Assembly: GCF_030699305.1 (NCBI RefSeq)
Contig: NZ_JAUYNB010000017.1
Coordinates: 1-64,000 of the forward strand
DNA length: 64,000 nucleotides
DNA from: Novosphingobium sp.
GTDB lineage: Bacteria; Pseudomonadota; Alphaproteobacteria; Sphingomonadales; Sphingomonadaceae
Direction: 5' to 3'
Positions 1 through 7,595 of the stretch are shown here, piece after piece. The notes beneath the pieces are model-generated. The model saw only the letters and a program-made list of their open reading frames with translations, did no database searches and was not told the origin of the DNA. The translations under genes were made by a program, and so were the position numbers. The stretch's first letter is position 1, and each line of letters starts with the position of its first letter.

Positions 1-58
1 TGTCGAGCGTAGTCGAGACACAAGGCGCAAGTGTCTCGACTACGCTCGACACGAACGG
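1..58. repeat. Family A palindromic repeat, inverted pair
   Basis: Two inverted copies of a 28-base element lie at 1-21 (cut by the window edge) and 31-58, 9 bases apart. One copy reads GTGTCTCGACTACGCTCG followed by ACACGAACGG. Each can fold into a short hairpin with arms GTGTC(T)CGA and TCGACAC, i.e. with a bulged T. Other copies of this family are at 24562-24667, 24977-25088 and 63032-63099. The pair lies downstream of the trxB stop codon. The arrangement resembles REPIN elements. Confidence 0.85.
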
Positions 59-87
59 GGTGGAGGAAAAATCAGAATGGTCGAGCG

Positions 88-1038
88 TTAGCGCGCCGCC
101 AAAAATTCCCGCTCCGCCAGGAAGCGCTCCGCATCCAGCGCGGCCATGCAGCCGGTGCCCGCCGCCGTCACCGCCTGACGATAGGTGTGGTCCATCACAT
201 CCCCGCAGGCGAACACGCCGGGGATTGCGGTCTTGGGGGTGCCGGGCTGGACGACGATATAGCCGCCCGCATCCAGTTCCAGCTTGCCTTTGAACAGTTC
301 GGTCGCGGGGGCGTGGCCGATGGCGACGAACGCGCCGTCGGTCGGCTCGATCATCGTCTCGCCGGTCACGGTATCCTTCAGTTCCACGCCGGTCAGGCCG
401 GTGCCTTCACCCACGAAGCGTTCGACCGCCTTGTTCCACAGCACCTTGATGTTGGGATGAGCCAGCAGCCGGTCCTGCAGGATTTTCTCCGCGCGCAGCG
501 AATCGCGGCGGTGGATCAGGGTGACGTCCTGCGAATGGTTGGTGAGGTAGAGCGCTTCCTCGACCGCGGTGTTGCCGCCGCCGATCACCACGACCTTCTT
601 GCCGCGATAGAAGAACCCGTCGCACGTGGCGCAGGCCGAAACGCCCTTGCCCGACAGCTCCTGTTCGCCCGGCGCGCCCAGCCAGCGGGCCTGCGCGCCG
701 GTCGCGATCACCAGCGTGTCGCCTTCATAGACGTCGCCCGAATCCCCGATTGCGCGGAACGGCGGGCCGCTGAAATCAACCTCGGTGATGGTGTCCCACA
801 GCATCCGCGTGCCGACATGTTCGGCCTGAGCCTGCATTTCCTGCATCAGCCACGGCCCCTGGATCACATCGCGAAAGCCCGGATAGTTTTCCACGTCGGT
901 GGTGATGGTCAGCTGCCCGCCAGGCTGAAGCCCCTGCACCACGATCGGCTGCATACCCGCACGCGCGCCATAGATCGCTGCCGAAAGGCCCGCCGGGCCG
1001 GAACCGATGATCAACATGCGCGTGGTGTGGGTCGTCAT
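88..1038 (-). CDS. trxB: Thioredoxin-disulfide reductase
   Basis: Flavoenzyme that transfers electrons from NADPH to thioredoxin in the cytoplasm. The 316-residue product has the FAD-binding GSGPAG near residues 12-17, the redox-active CATC at 136-139, an NADPH-binding GGGNTA near 153-158, and a C-terminal FAD motif around ACGDV. Length is normal for bacterial TrxB (about 310-320). An in-frame ATG two codons upstream (1044) also exists, but the AGGA Shine-Dalgarno is better spaced (7 bases) for the ATG at 1038. The gene diverges from the hydrolase gene at 1158, so the 120 bases between them should hold both promoters. Confidence 0.95.
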   Translation of the reverse strand: MTTHTTRMLIIGSGPAGLSAAIYGARAGMQPIVVQGLQPGGQLTITTDVENYPGFRDVIQGPWLMQEMQAQAEHVGTRMLWDTITEVDFSGPPFRAIGDSGDVYEGDTLVIATGAQARWLGAPGEQELSGKGVSACATCDGFFYRGKKVVVIGGGNTAVEEALYLTNHSQDVTLIHRRDSLRAEKILQDRLLAHPNIKVLWNKAVERFVGEGTGLTGVELKDTVTGETMIEPTDGAFVAIGHAPATELFKGKLELDAGGYIVVQPGTPKTAIPGVFACGDVMDHTYRQAVTAAGTGCMAALDAERFLAEREFLAAR

Positions 1039-1157
1039 TGCCATATCCTGCCTGTAACTGCCCGGGCATCTAGGAACGCGGGCGAACAGTTGCAAACGCT
1101 TTGGCCGGGGTTGCCCACAAGTTGACGCGGACGCAGGTTGGTAGCAAAGCCGGTGCC

Positions 1158-2030
1158 ATGCATGCAAACGGACCCACCTCGAACAGCTTTATCTCGCAGC
1201 GCCTGCGGCTGCATTACGTCGATTGGGGCAACCCGGAAGCGCCGCCACTGATCCTGCAACACGGCGGGCGGGACCATTGCCGCAGCTGGGACTGGGTGGC
1301 GCAGGTACTGGCCAGGGACTGGCACGTGATTGCACCTGACCTGCGCGGACACGGTGACAGCGCCTGGGCGCCGGACGGCAACTATGAAATGTCCGCGTTC
1401 GTCTATGATTTTGCGCAGCTCATCCACACGTTGGGCCACGATCAGGTGACGATCGTTGCGCATTCGCTGGGCGGCAACATTTCCAGCCGTTTCACAGGAC
1501 TTTACCCTGAAAAGGTCAGAAAGTTTGTGAACATTGAAGGGCTTGGCCCCTCCCCCACTGTCCGGGCTGAGCGCGAGGGGGCAGGCTATGCCAACCGGTT
1601 CCGCGAATGGATCGAAAACCGCCGCAAGGCCGCCGGACGCGTGCCCCGCAAGTATCCGAGTATCGAGGCGGCGTTTGCCCGCATGAAGGAGGAAAATTCC
1701 TTCCTGACCGACGAACAGGCCCGTCACCTGACGGTCCACGGCGCCAGCCGGAACGAGGACGGGACGTTCAGCTGGAAGTTCGATCCCTATCTGAACAACT
1801 GGCCGTTCGAGGACGTCCCGCAAGCGCGCACGGACGAGCTGTGGGCGGCGATCACCTGTCCGATGCTGCTGCTCTATGGCGCGGACAGCTGGGCATCGAA
1901 CCCGGAAAAGGACGGCCGTCTGGACGTGTTTGGCAACGACGTGCGCGTTATCGAGTTCGAGAACGCCGGCCACTGGCTGCACCATGACCAGTATGACCGG
2001 TTCATGGCCGAAATCCGGGCGTTCCTGTAA
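1158..2030 (+). CDS. Alpha/beta-fold hydrolase
   Basis: A 290-residue alpha/beta hydrolase of unknown substrate. Visible elements are the oxyanion-hole HGG near residues 35-37, DLRGHGDS at 61-68, the nucleophile elbow AHSLGG with Ser103, and a C-terminal GHWLHHD giving the likely catalytic His272. A TTG-initiated extension to 1101 is open, but the ATG at 1158 is the more credible start because homologous folds begin near here; no strong Shine-Dalgarno is seen for either. It diverges from trxB and converges on the phosphatase gene with only 3 bases between the stops. Esterases, haloalkane dehalogenases and ring-cleavage hydrolases share this fold, so substrate is not assigned. Confidence 0.85.
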   Translation: MHANGPTSNSFISQRLRLHYVDWGNPEAPPLILQHGGRDHCRSWDWVAQVLARDWHVIAPDLRGHGDSAWAPDGNYEMSAFVYDFAQLIHTLGHDQVTIVAHSLGGNISSRFTGLYPEKVRKFVNIEGLGPSPTVRAEREGAGYANRFREWIENRRKAAGRVPRKYPSIEAAFARMKEENSFLTDEQARHLTVHGASRNEDGTFSWKFDPYLNNWPFEDVPQARTDELWAAITCPMLLLYGADSWASNPEKDGRLDVFGNDVRVIEFENAGHWLHHDQYDRFMAEIRAFL

Positions 2031-2033
2031 GCG

Positions 2034-2807
2034 TCAGTCCGCGACGAACCGTTCGCGCAACTGGCCCTGCGCAGCGTCGTCCAGCCCGATCACGTCCGCC
2101 AGATAGGCGTCGACGCTGCCATGGCTGGCACGGATCGCCTGGAATGCGGTGTCGAGGTATTCCGGCTCCACCCCCATCAGCGTGCGAATCGTGGCTTCAT
2201 CAATCGCGCCATATCTTGCGCGGATCTGTTCGGCCCCGGCGGCGATGCGCCGGTCGATATTGCCGGCCACGTTGGTCAGCAGGTAATCGGCCATGATATC
2301 GTCGGCGTGAACACCCAGCACATGGTGGAGCAGCGCGACGGCAAAGCCGGTGCGGTCCTTGCCCGCCACGCAGTGGACCAGGCTGGCATCGTCCCGCTGC
2401 CGCAAGACGTTGAAGTAACAGCTGATCATCGGCGTCAGCGTGGGGCGATAGGCAATGCCTTCATACAACCGCTGCATCGCCGCGCGGGCTTCTGTCGCTG
2501 ACGGATTGCTGGCCGCTGCCTGCACGTGCAGCCCCGCGGTCTCTCCATCATGGAACAGCACTTCGGCGGCAAAGCCGGGATAGCGGCGGCACGGGTTGGC
2601 ATCACGCTCGCTGTTGCCGCGCAGGTCCACCACGGTGCCGATGCCCAGCCCCTTCACCGTATCGAGATCGGCATCGGTCGCATCGCCGTGCTGGGCCGAG
2701 CGCCACAGCAGGCCAGCGCGGACCCGCCCGCCGCCCGCAACCGGGTACAGGCCATAGTCGCGGAAGTTGTGGATGCCGGAAAGCGGAAGGACGCGAGTTT
2801 CAGTCAT
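2034..2807 (-). CDS. Tyrosine-protein phosphatase family protein
   Basis: 257-residue protein of the bacterial dual-specificity/tyrosine phosphatase group (Y_phosphatase3 type). The signature HCVAGKDRTG places catalytic Cys136 and Arg142 in the C-x5-R loop. The N-terminal LSGIHNFRDYG (residues 9-19) is the 'N-F-R-D' element usual in this family. The family includes phosphotyrosine and phosphoinositide phosphatases; the physiological substrate cannot be read from the sequence. The ATG at 2807 was chosen over an open upstream extension (TTG at 2843) because the family motif begins right after it. It diverges from the DUF3604 lipoprotein gene. Confidence 0.85.
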   Translation of the reverse strand: MTETRVLPLSGIHNFRDYGLYPVAGGGRVRAGLLWRSAQHGDATDADLDTVKGLGIGTVVDLRGNSERDANPCRRYPGFAAEVLFHDGETAGLHVQAAASNPSATEARAAMQRLYEGIAYRPTLTPMISCYFNVLRQRDDASLVHCVAGKDRTGFAVALLHHVLGVHADDIMADYLLTNVAGNIDRRIAAGAEQIRARYGAIDEATIRTLMGVEPEYLDTAFQAIRASHGSVDAYLADVIGLDDAAQGQLRERFVAD

Positions 2808-2949
2808 GCCGCGCGGATTGGCAGGGGAATCGACCCAGCGCAATCGGCATTTCGTGGCAAGTTAAACGCGCGGTTGACGCGGGGCGCGCGCATGGCATTG
2901 TAACGCATTGCAGAAAACAACCCGTTCAAGGGTTGATGGAGGGGACAGT

Positions 2950-4845
2950 ATGCGAGGCAAATACGCGTTGGCGGCGGCCTTGATGGCCGGGACCATGCTC
3001 ACCGCCGGTTGCGACCGGATCAAGCAGGCGACCGGCGGCAGTGAAGTCGCGGTTGCGGAAACCGAATTTCCGGAGCGCGTGTTCTGGGGCGATACCCACC
3101 TCCACACCTCCAATTCCGTCGATGCCTTTGGCTTCGGTGTGCGGCTTGGGCCTGAAGAAGCGCTCCGCTTTGCGCGGGGTGAGGAAGTGACCGCCACGAC
3201 CGGCATGAAGGCCAAGCTGGCCCGTCCGCTCGACTTTCTGGTGATTGCCGACCATGCCGAGGCGATGGGCGCGACCAAGGCGCTTTACGACGCCCCCCGC
3301 CTGATGATCCGCGATGAACGGATGCGCCGCTGGTATGACCTGATGCATGAAGGTCCGGCCGGTTCGCAGCAGGCGATGGCCGAACTGCTCGACGCGCGCG
3401 GCCGCAACGATCTGCCCGAAGCGATGATGGATGCGGATGCGGCGGCTGAGCGCACCCAGTCGATCTGGAAGGAACATCTCAAGACGGTCGAACGCTATAA
3501 CGAACCGGGCAAGTTCACCGCGTTTGCCGGGTTCGAATATACCTTGATGCAGGGCGGCAACAACCTGCACCGCAACGTTATTTTCCGCGACGGGATCGAC
3601 AAGGTTGGCAAAGTCGCGCCGATCGACCCGACTTACAAGGAAACGCCAGACGAAATCTGGAACTACATGGAGGCCTATGAAAAGAGCACCGGGGGCAAGG
3701 TGCTGGCCATTCCGCACAATTCCAATTTGTCCAACGGGCTGATGTTCGAACTGACCGCGCCCGGCGGCGGGCCGATGACGGCCGAATACGCCAAGCGCCG
3801 CGCGCGGCTGGAACCGGTGGTGGAAATCACCCAGATCAAGGGCGACAGCGAAGCCCATCCGTTCCTGTCGTCGAACGACGAATTTGCCGGGTTCGGCGTC
3901 GCCGGGTGGGAACTCAACAACCTGCTGATGCAGGAGCCCAAGAAGAACGAGATGTTCGCGGGCGAGTATGTCCGCGAGGCGCTGAAACGCGGCCTGCTGA
4001 TCGAGGCGCAGACCGGCGCCAACCCCTACAAGTTCGGCGTGATCGGTTCGACCGACAGCCACACCAGCCTTGCCACCGGGGACGAGGACAACTTCTTTGG
4101 CAAGCATTCCGGCAACGAGCCGAGCGCCACTCGCGCCAACGAAGGCCAGAACCTGGGCACCCGCGTCGGCCGGTTCGGCTGGCACTATCTGGCGGGCGGT
4201 TATGCTGCCGTCTGGGCCAAGGCCAACACCCGCGCCGCGATCTGGGATGCGATGGCCCGCCGCGAAGTCTACGCCACCACCGGCCCGCGCATGACCGTGC
4301 GGTTCTTTGGCGGGTGGGACTTCAAGGGCGACGACCTCAAGGGTGACTGGGTGCGCGCCGGGTATAAACGGGGCGTGCCGATGGGCGGCGAACTGGCGAC
4401 CAAGCCGGGTGCGCGGCCCAGCTTTATCGTCTCGGCGTTGAAAGACCCGCTCGGCGCCAACCTCGACCGCGTGCAAGTGGTCAAGGGCTGGGTCGACAAG
4501 GCTGGCAAGGCGCAGGAAAAGGTGTTCGATGTCGTGTGGAGCGACATGGATGGCCAGCGCAAGGCAGCGGGCGGCAAGGTTCCAGCCGTAGGCGATACCG
4601 TCAACGTGGCGACCGCGACCTACCAGAACAGCATCGGCGCGCCGACGCTGGCGACGGTGTGGAGCGATCCGGAATTCGATCCGAAAGTCCGTGCGTTCTA
4701 TTACGTGCGCGTGCTGGAAATCCCGACGCCCAGCTGGCCCGCATTCGATGCGGTGCGGTTCAAGGTGAAGCTGAACCCTGAAGTCCGGGTGAAGCAGCAG
4801 GAACGCGCCTATAGCTCGGCCATCTGGTACACGCCCACCGCCTGA
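2950..4845 (+). CDS. DUF3604 domain lipoprotein
   Basis: 631-residue predicted lipoprotein: the signal peptide ends in lipobox LTAGC with acylated Cys21. The mature part carries a PHP-like start, WGDTHLHTSNS (residues 46-56), then FLVIADHAE, and covers the usual DUF3604 length. His and Asp residues in these motifs suggest metal-dependent hydrolase chemistry, as in PHP-fold enzymes, but the reaction is unknown. A clear GGAGGGG Shine-Dalgarno precedes ATG 2950. It is followed after 12 bases by a PpiC-type isomerase and then a HupE-type membrane protein, so it is probably the first gene of a small operon for an exported protein. Confidence 0.85.
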   Translation: MRGKYALAAALMAGTMLTAGCDRIKQATGGSEVAVAETEFPERVFWGDTHLHTSNSVDAFGFGVRLGPEEALRFARGEEVTATTGMKAKLARPLDFLVIADHAEAMGATKALYDAPRLMIRDERMRRWYDLMHEGPAGSQQAMAELLDARGRNDLPEAMMDADAAAERTQSIWKEHLKTVERYNEPGKFTAFAGFEYTLMQGGNNLHRNVIFRDGIDKVGKVAPIDPTYKETPDEIWNYMEAYEKSTGGKVLAIPHNSNLSNGLMFELTAPGGGPMTAEYAKRRARLEPVVEITQIKGDSEAHPFLSSNDEFAGFGVAGWELNNLLMQEPKKNEMFAGEYVREALKRGLLIEAQTGANPYKFGVIGSTDSHTSLATGDEDNFFGKHSGNEPSATRANEGQNLGTRVGRFGWHYLAGGYAAVWAKANTRAAIWDAMARREVYATTGPRMTVRFFGGWDFKGDDLKGDWVRAGYKRGVPMGGELATKPGARPSFIVSALKDPLGANLDRVQVVKGWVDKAGKAQEKVFDVVWSDMDGQRKAAGGKVPAVGDTVNVATATYQNSIGAPTLATVWSDPEFDPKVRAFYYVRVLEIPTPSWPAFDAVRFKVKLNPEVRVKQQERAYSSAIWYTPTA

Positions 4846-4857
4846 GGAACCTGACGC

Positions 4858-5688
4858 ATGACCTGGCGATCCCGCGCGGCAGGGCTGCTGCGCGAACCTT
4901 TGGTGCACTTCATGATCGCCGGGGCGCTGGTGTTCGCGGTCTTGTCCGGTCGCCCGCCCGATACGGGCGAACGGCGGATCGTGGTCAGTGAGGCGGTAGC
5001 GAACCGGCTGGTCGAACGCTGGATGCAAAGCTTTCGCCGCGCGCCCACGGCAGACGAGGTGGACGGACTGATCCGCGATTACGTGATGGATCAGGTCTAT
5101 TACCGCGAGGCCCTGCGGTTAGGGCTGGATCAGGACGATGAAGTCGTGATCCGCCGCCTGCGCAACAAGATGGTCGGACTGGCCGCCAGTGATGCCGAAG
5201 CGAAAACCCCTACCGACGCGCAGTTGCAGGCGCTGATTGATGCCGATCCGGCGCGATATGCCGCCGAACCGTTGCTGGACTTCAAGCAAGTCTATCTGGG
5301 CGGTGACACTCCGGCCGCGCGCGCCGCGGCGGCGCAGGCCCTCGCCGCCTTGCAGCGCGGCGAGGCGGCGGATGCGCTACGCCAGCCCGCCCCGATCCCC
5401 GCCAGCTTCAGCCGCGCCCCTGCCAGCGAGGTGGCAGCCGTGCTGGGACAAGATTTCGTCGCTGGCCTCGCCAAACTGCCGGTCGGCCAGTGGAGCGGTC
5501 CTGTTCCATCCGGTGCGGGATTGCACCTCGTCCGGATCGAACGCCGCGATCCGCCCCCGACCCCGCGGCTGGCCGATGTGCGCAAGCGGGTTGAGAACGA
5601 CTGGCGCAGTGCAGCCACGCAGACAGCGGTGAATGCCGCTTACGCCAAACTGCTGGACGGCTATGACGTGGTGATCGAACGCCCGTGA
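4858..5688 (+). CDS. Parvulin-type peptidyl-prolyl isomerase, membrane-anchored
   Basis: 276-residue protein with an N-terminal membrane segment (about residues 17-31, HFMIAGALVFAVLSG) and a C-terminal parvulin-like domain (roughly residues 125-250). The topology implies a periplasmic chaperone/isomerase acting on an exported client. It starts 12 bases after the DUF3604 lipoprotein and its stop overlaps the start of the HupE-like gene, so the three are likely co-transcribed. The most likely client is one of its neighbours. The parvulin active-site residues are weakly conserved here, so chaperone rather than isomerase activity is possible. Confidence 0.75.
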   Translation: MTWRSRAAGLLREPLVHFMIAGALVFAVLSGRPPDTGERRIVVSEAVANRLVERWMQSFRRAPTADEVDGLIRDYVMDQVYYREALRLGLDQDDEVVIRRLRNKMVGLAASDAEAKTPTDAQLQALIDADPARYAAEPLLDFKQVYLGGDTPAARAAAAQALAALQRGEAADALRQPAPIPASFSRAPASEVAAVLGQDFVAGLAKLPVGQWSGPVPSGAGLHLVRIERRDPPPTPRLADVRKRVENDWRSAATQTAVNAAYAKLLDGYDVVIERP

Positions 5689-6671
5689 TGGCCTTGCGCG
5701 CCCTGCTGCTGGCAGTGCTGGCGCTGCTGCTGCCCGCCTTTCCTGCATCGGCCGATGATCTGCGCCCCGGTTATCTGGAACTGACCCAGCAAGACGCCGC
5801 AACCTGGAAACTGGTGTGGAAAGCCCCCGTGCTGGGCGGCCTCGCCACCCGCGCCCAGCCGCTGCTGCCGGATTTCTGCACGCTGGCCCCCGGTGACACC
5901 CGGCTGGTCGGCGCAGCGGTGATCGCAACCGGAACATACACCTGCACAGCCCCGCTCGACGGGCAGGTGATCGGCCTGAAGGGCATGGAAACCAGCATGA
6001 CCGATGCGCTGCTGCGGGTCGCCCCGCTCGGCCGCCCGGTGCAGGCAACGCGCCTGACCTATGACAGCCCAACCGCAGAGGTCATGGCCGTGCCGGATCG
6101 CTGGCAAGTGGCGCAGACCTATCTGGCCCTGGGGGTGATCCATATCCTTGAAGGGTATGACCACTTGCTGTTCGTGGTCGCGCTGGTGCTGCTGCTGGGG
6201 CGGCTGGGACCGGTGGTCAAAGCGGCCACCGCCTTTACCGTGGCGCATTCGATCACGCTGGTCGGCACCAGCCTGGGGCTGATCGGGCTGGCACAGCAAC
6301 CGGTAGAGGCCGTCATTGCGCTGTCGCTGATCTTCCTCGCCGTCGAAATCGCCAAGCAGCGCGATGGCCAGCCGCGCCTGTCGGAGCGGTTGCCGTGGGT
6401 GATCGCCTTCCTGTTCGGGCTGGTCCACGGCTTCGGCTTTGCAGGCGCGCTGCGTGAGATCGGCTTGCCCGAAACCGATGTGCCGCTGGCGCTGCTGACG
6501 TTCAATCTGGGGGTGGAACTGGGGCAGCTGGTGATCGTGGCAGGGTGCCTTGCCGTGCTGACGCTGATCCGCCGAACCGCGCCCACCGCGCTGCGCCCGG
6601 CAACGGTTGCGGCCACTTACGGGATCGGGATCGTGTCCAGCTTCTGGTTCATTGAACGGATGCTCGCCTGA
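5688..6671 (+). CDS. HupE/UreJ family membrane protein
   Basis: 327-residue protein with a signal peptide, an extracytoplasmic N-terminal half, and a C-terminal HupE/UreJ-like core of about six membrane segments. Characteristic histidine-rich stretches are visible: HILEGYDHLLF, AHSITLVGTS and FGLVHGFGFAGAL. Family members are linked to nickel or other divalent metal uptake for hydrogenase or urease, but no such enzyme is nearby, so the role here is open. ATG 5688 shares its A with the TGA of the preceding gene (TGATG), which indicates translational coupling. A GTG one codon upstream is also possible. Confidence 0.8.
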   Translation: MALRALLLAVLALLLPAFPASADDLRPGYLELTQQDAATWKLVWKAPVLGGLATRAQPLLPDFCTLAPGDTRLVGAAVIATGTYTCTAPLDGQVIGLKGMETSMTDALLRVAPLGRPVQATRLTYDSPTAEVMAVPDRWQVAQTYLALGVIHILEGYDHLLFVVALVLLLGRLGPVVKAATAFTVAHSITLVGTSLGLIGLAQQPVEAVIALSLIFLAVEIAKQRDGQPRLSERLPWVIAFLFGLVHGFGFAGALREIGLPETDVPLALLTFNLGVELGQLVIVAGCLAVLTLIRRTAPTALRPATVAATYGIGIVSSFWFIERMLA

Positions 6672-6721
6672 TGCTGGACAAAGCGCAGGGCCTGCCGCAT
6701 GGCGAGGCCAACCAGCCTTAG
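6671..6721 (+). CDS. Possible 16-codon coupling micro-ORF
   Basis: An ATG overlapping the HupE-like gene's TGA opens a 16-codon frame (MLDKAQGLPHGEANQP) that ends in TAG at 6719-6721. This stop lies inside the Shine-Dalgarno (AGGAGG) of the crotonase gene. The geometry suits a ribosome relay between the two cistrons. Nothing shows that the peptide itself matters, and chance cannot be excluded for a frame this short. Confidence 0.2.
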   Translation: MLDKAQGLPHGEANQP

Positions 6722-6732
6722 GAGGAACTTCC

Positions 6733-7536
6733 GTGGAAAGCCCCGTCCTGTATGACGCCGATGCCAGCGGCATTGTCACCATCACGCTCAATCAGCCGGC
6801 AATGCGCAACCCGATTTCCGATCAGGACGTGGTGGAAGCGCTGCTGGATGCGCTCCACCGGCTGGAAGGCGATCCATCCGCACGCGTCGCGATCCTGACC
6901 GGCGCGGGCAAGGCGTTTTCGTCCGGCGGGAACATCGCCAAGATGAAGCCGGGTTCGGGCCTGAACGCGGGCCTGCCCGCGAAAACGCGCGGCAATTACA
7001 AGCGCGGCATCCAGCTGCTCCCGCTCGCCTTCGCGGCGCTGGAAGTGCCGATGATCGCTGCGGTCAATGGTCCGGCGATCGGCGCGGGGCTGGATCTGGC
7101 CTGCATGTGCGACCTGCGCGTGGCGGGCGAAAGCGCGAAATTTGCCGAAAGCTTCGTCAAGCTGGGGATCATCCCCGGCGATGGCGGCGCATGGCTGCTC
7201 CAGCGCGTCGTGGGCTTTTCCAAGGCGGCTGAAATGTCGCTGACCGGCGATATGCTCGACGCCGCCGAAGCGCTGGCCTGCGGGCTGGTTTCGCGGGTCG
7301 TGCCGGATGACCAGCTGATGGACACCGCCCGCGCGCTCGCCGCCAAAATCGCCGCAAATCCGCCCTTCGCGGTGCGGATGACCAAGCGCCTGCTGTGGGA
7401 AGCGCGCCGCACCGATCTGGCGACCGTGCTGGAAATGTCCGCCGCGATGCAGGCCGTGGCGCATGCCACCAAGGACCATGAGGAAGCCGTCAACGCCTTC
7501 CTCGAAAAGCGGGTGCCAGTCTTCAAGGGCGACTAA
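6733..7536 (+). CDS. Enoyl-CoA hydratase/isomerase (crotonase) family protein
   Basis: 267-residue crotonase-fold protein acting on an acyl-CoA. Oxyanion-hole elements are present: SSGGNIAKM and GPAIGAGLDLACMCDLRVA. The two glutamates that catalyse hydration in mitochondrial enoyl-CoA hydratase appear to be replaced: the first aligns with Asp (GLDLA), the second with Phe (ESFVKLGIIPG). Thus isomerase, hydrolase or another crotonase reaction is as likely as hydration. GTG 6733 was chosen because a perfect AGGAGG lies 8 bases upstream. It ends 59 bases before the riboflavin fusion gene. Confidence 0.85.
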   Translation: MESPVLYDADASGIVTITLNQPAMRNPISDQDVVEALLDALHRLEGDPSARVAILTGAGKAFSSGGNIAKMKPGSGLNAGLPAKTRGNYKRGIQLLPLAFAALEVPMIAAVNGPAIGAGLDLACMCDLRVAGESAKFAESFVKLGIIPGDGGAWLLQRVVGFSKAAEMSLTGDMLDAAEALACGLVSRVVPDDQLMDTARALAAKIAANPPFAVRMTKRLLWEARRTDLATVLEMSAAMQAVAHATKDHEEAVNAFLEKRVPVFKGD

Positions 7537-7538
7537 AA

Positions 7539-7586
7539 CACATTGATGTGATTTGCCCTATAGCAATCACATCACAATGTGATAAT
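7539..7586 (+). promoter_or_regulatory. Two inverted repeats overlapping the ribB promoter
   Basis: Two palindromes share the half-site ATGTGAT: CACAT-TG-ATGTG at 7539-7550 and a perfect 7-base-arm repeat ATCACAT-CACA-ATGTGAT at 7566-7583. The second runs into an extended -10-like TGTGATAAT (7578-7586). Only 9 bases separate that -10 from the ATG at 7596 and no Shine-Dalgarno is visible, so the mRNA may be leaderless. The layout suggests an operator, possibly for the helix-turn-helix domain fused to RibB itself. Confidence 0.5.
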
Positions 7587-7595
7587 CGGCGAATC

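Noticed and set aside
2926..5028. 700-codon open frame on the minus strand opposite the DUF3604 gene
   Set aside because: Antisense shadow: product has unstructured composition, while the plus strand encodes a lipoprotein with clear lipobox and motifs.
7537..7595. FMN riboswitch upstream of ribB
   Set aside because: The gap is only 59 bases and contains short palindromes rather than the multi-stem FMN aptamer.
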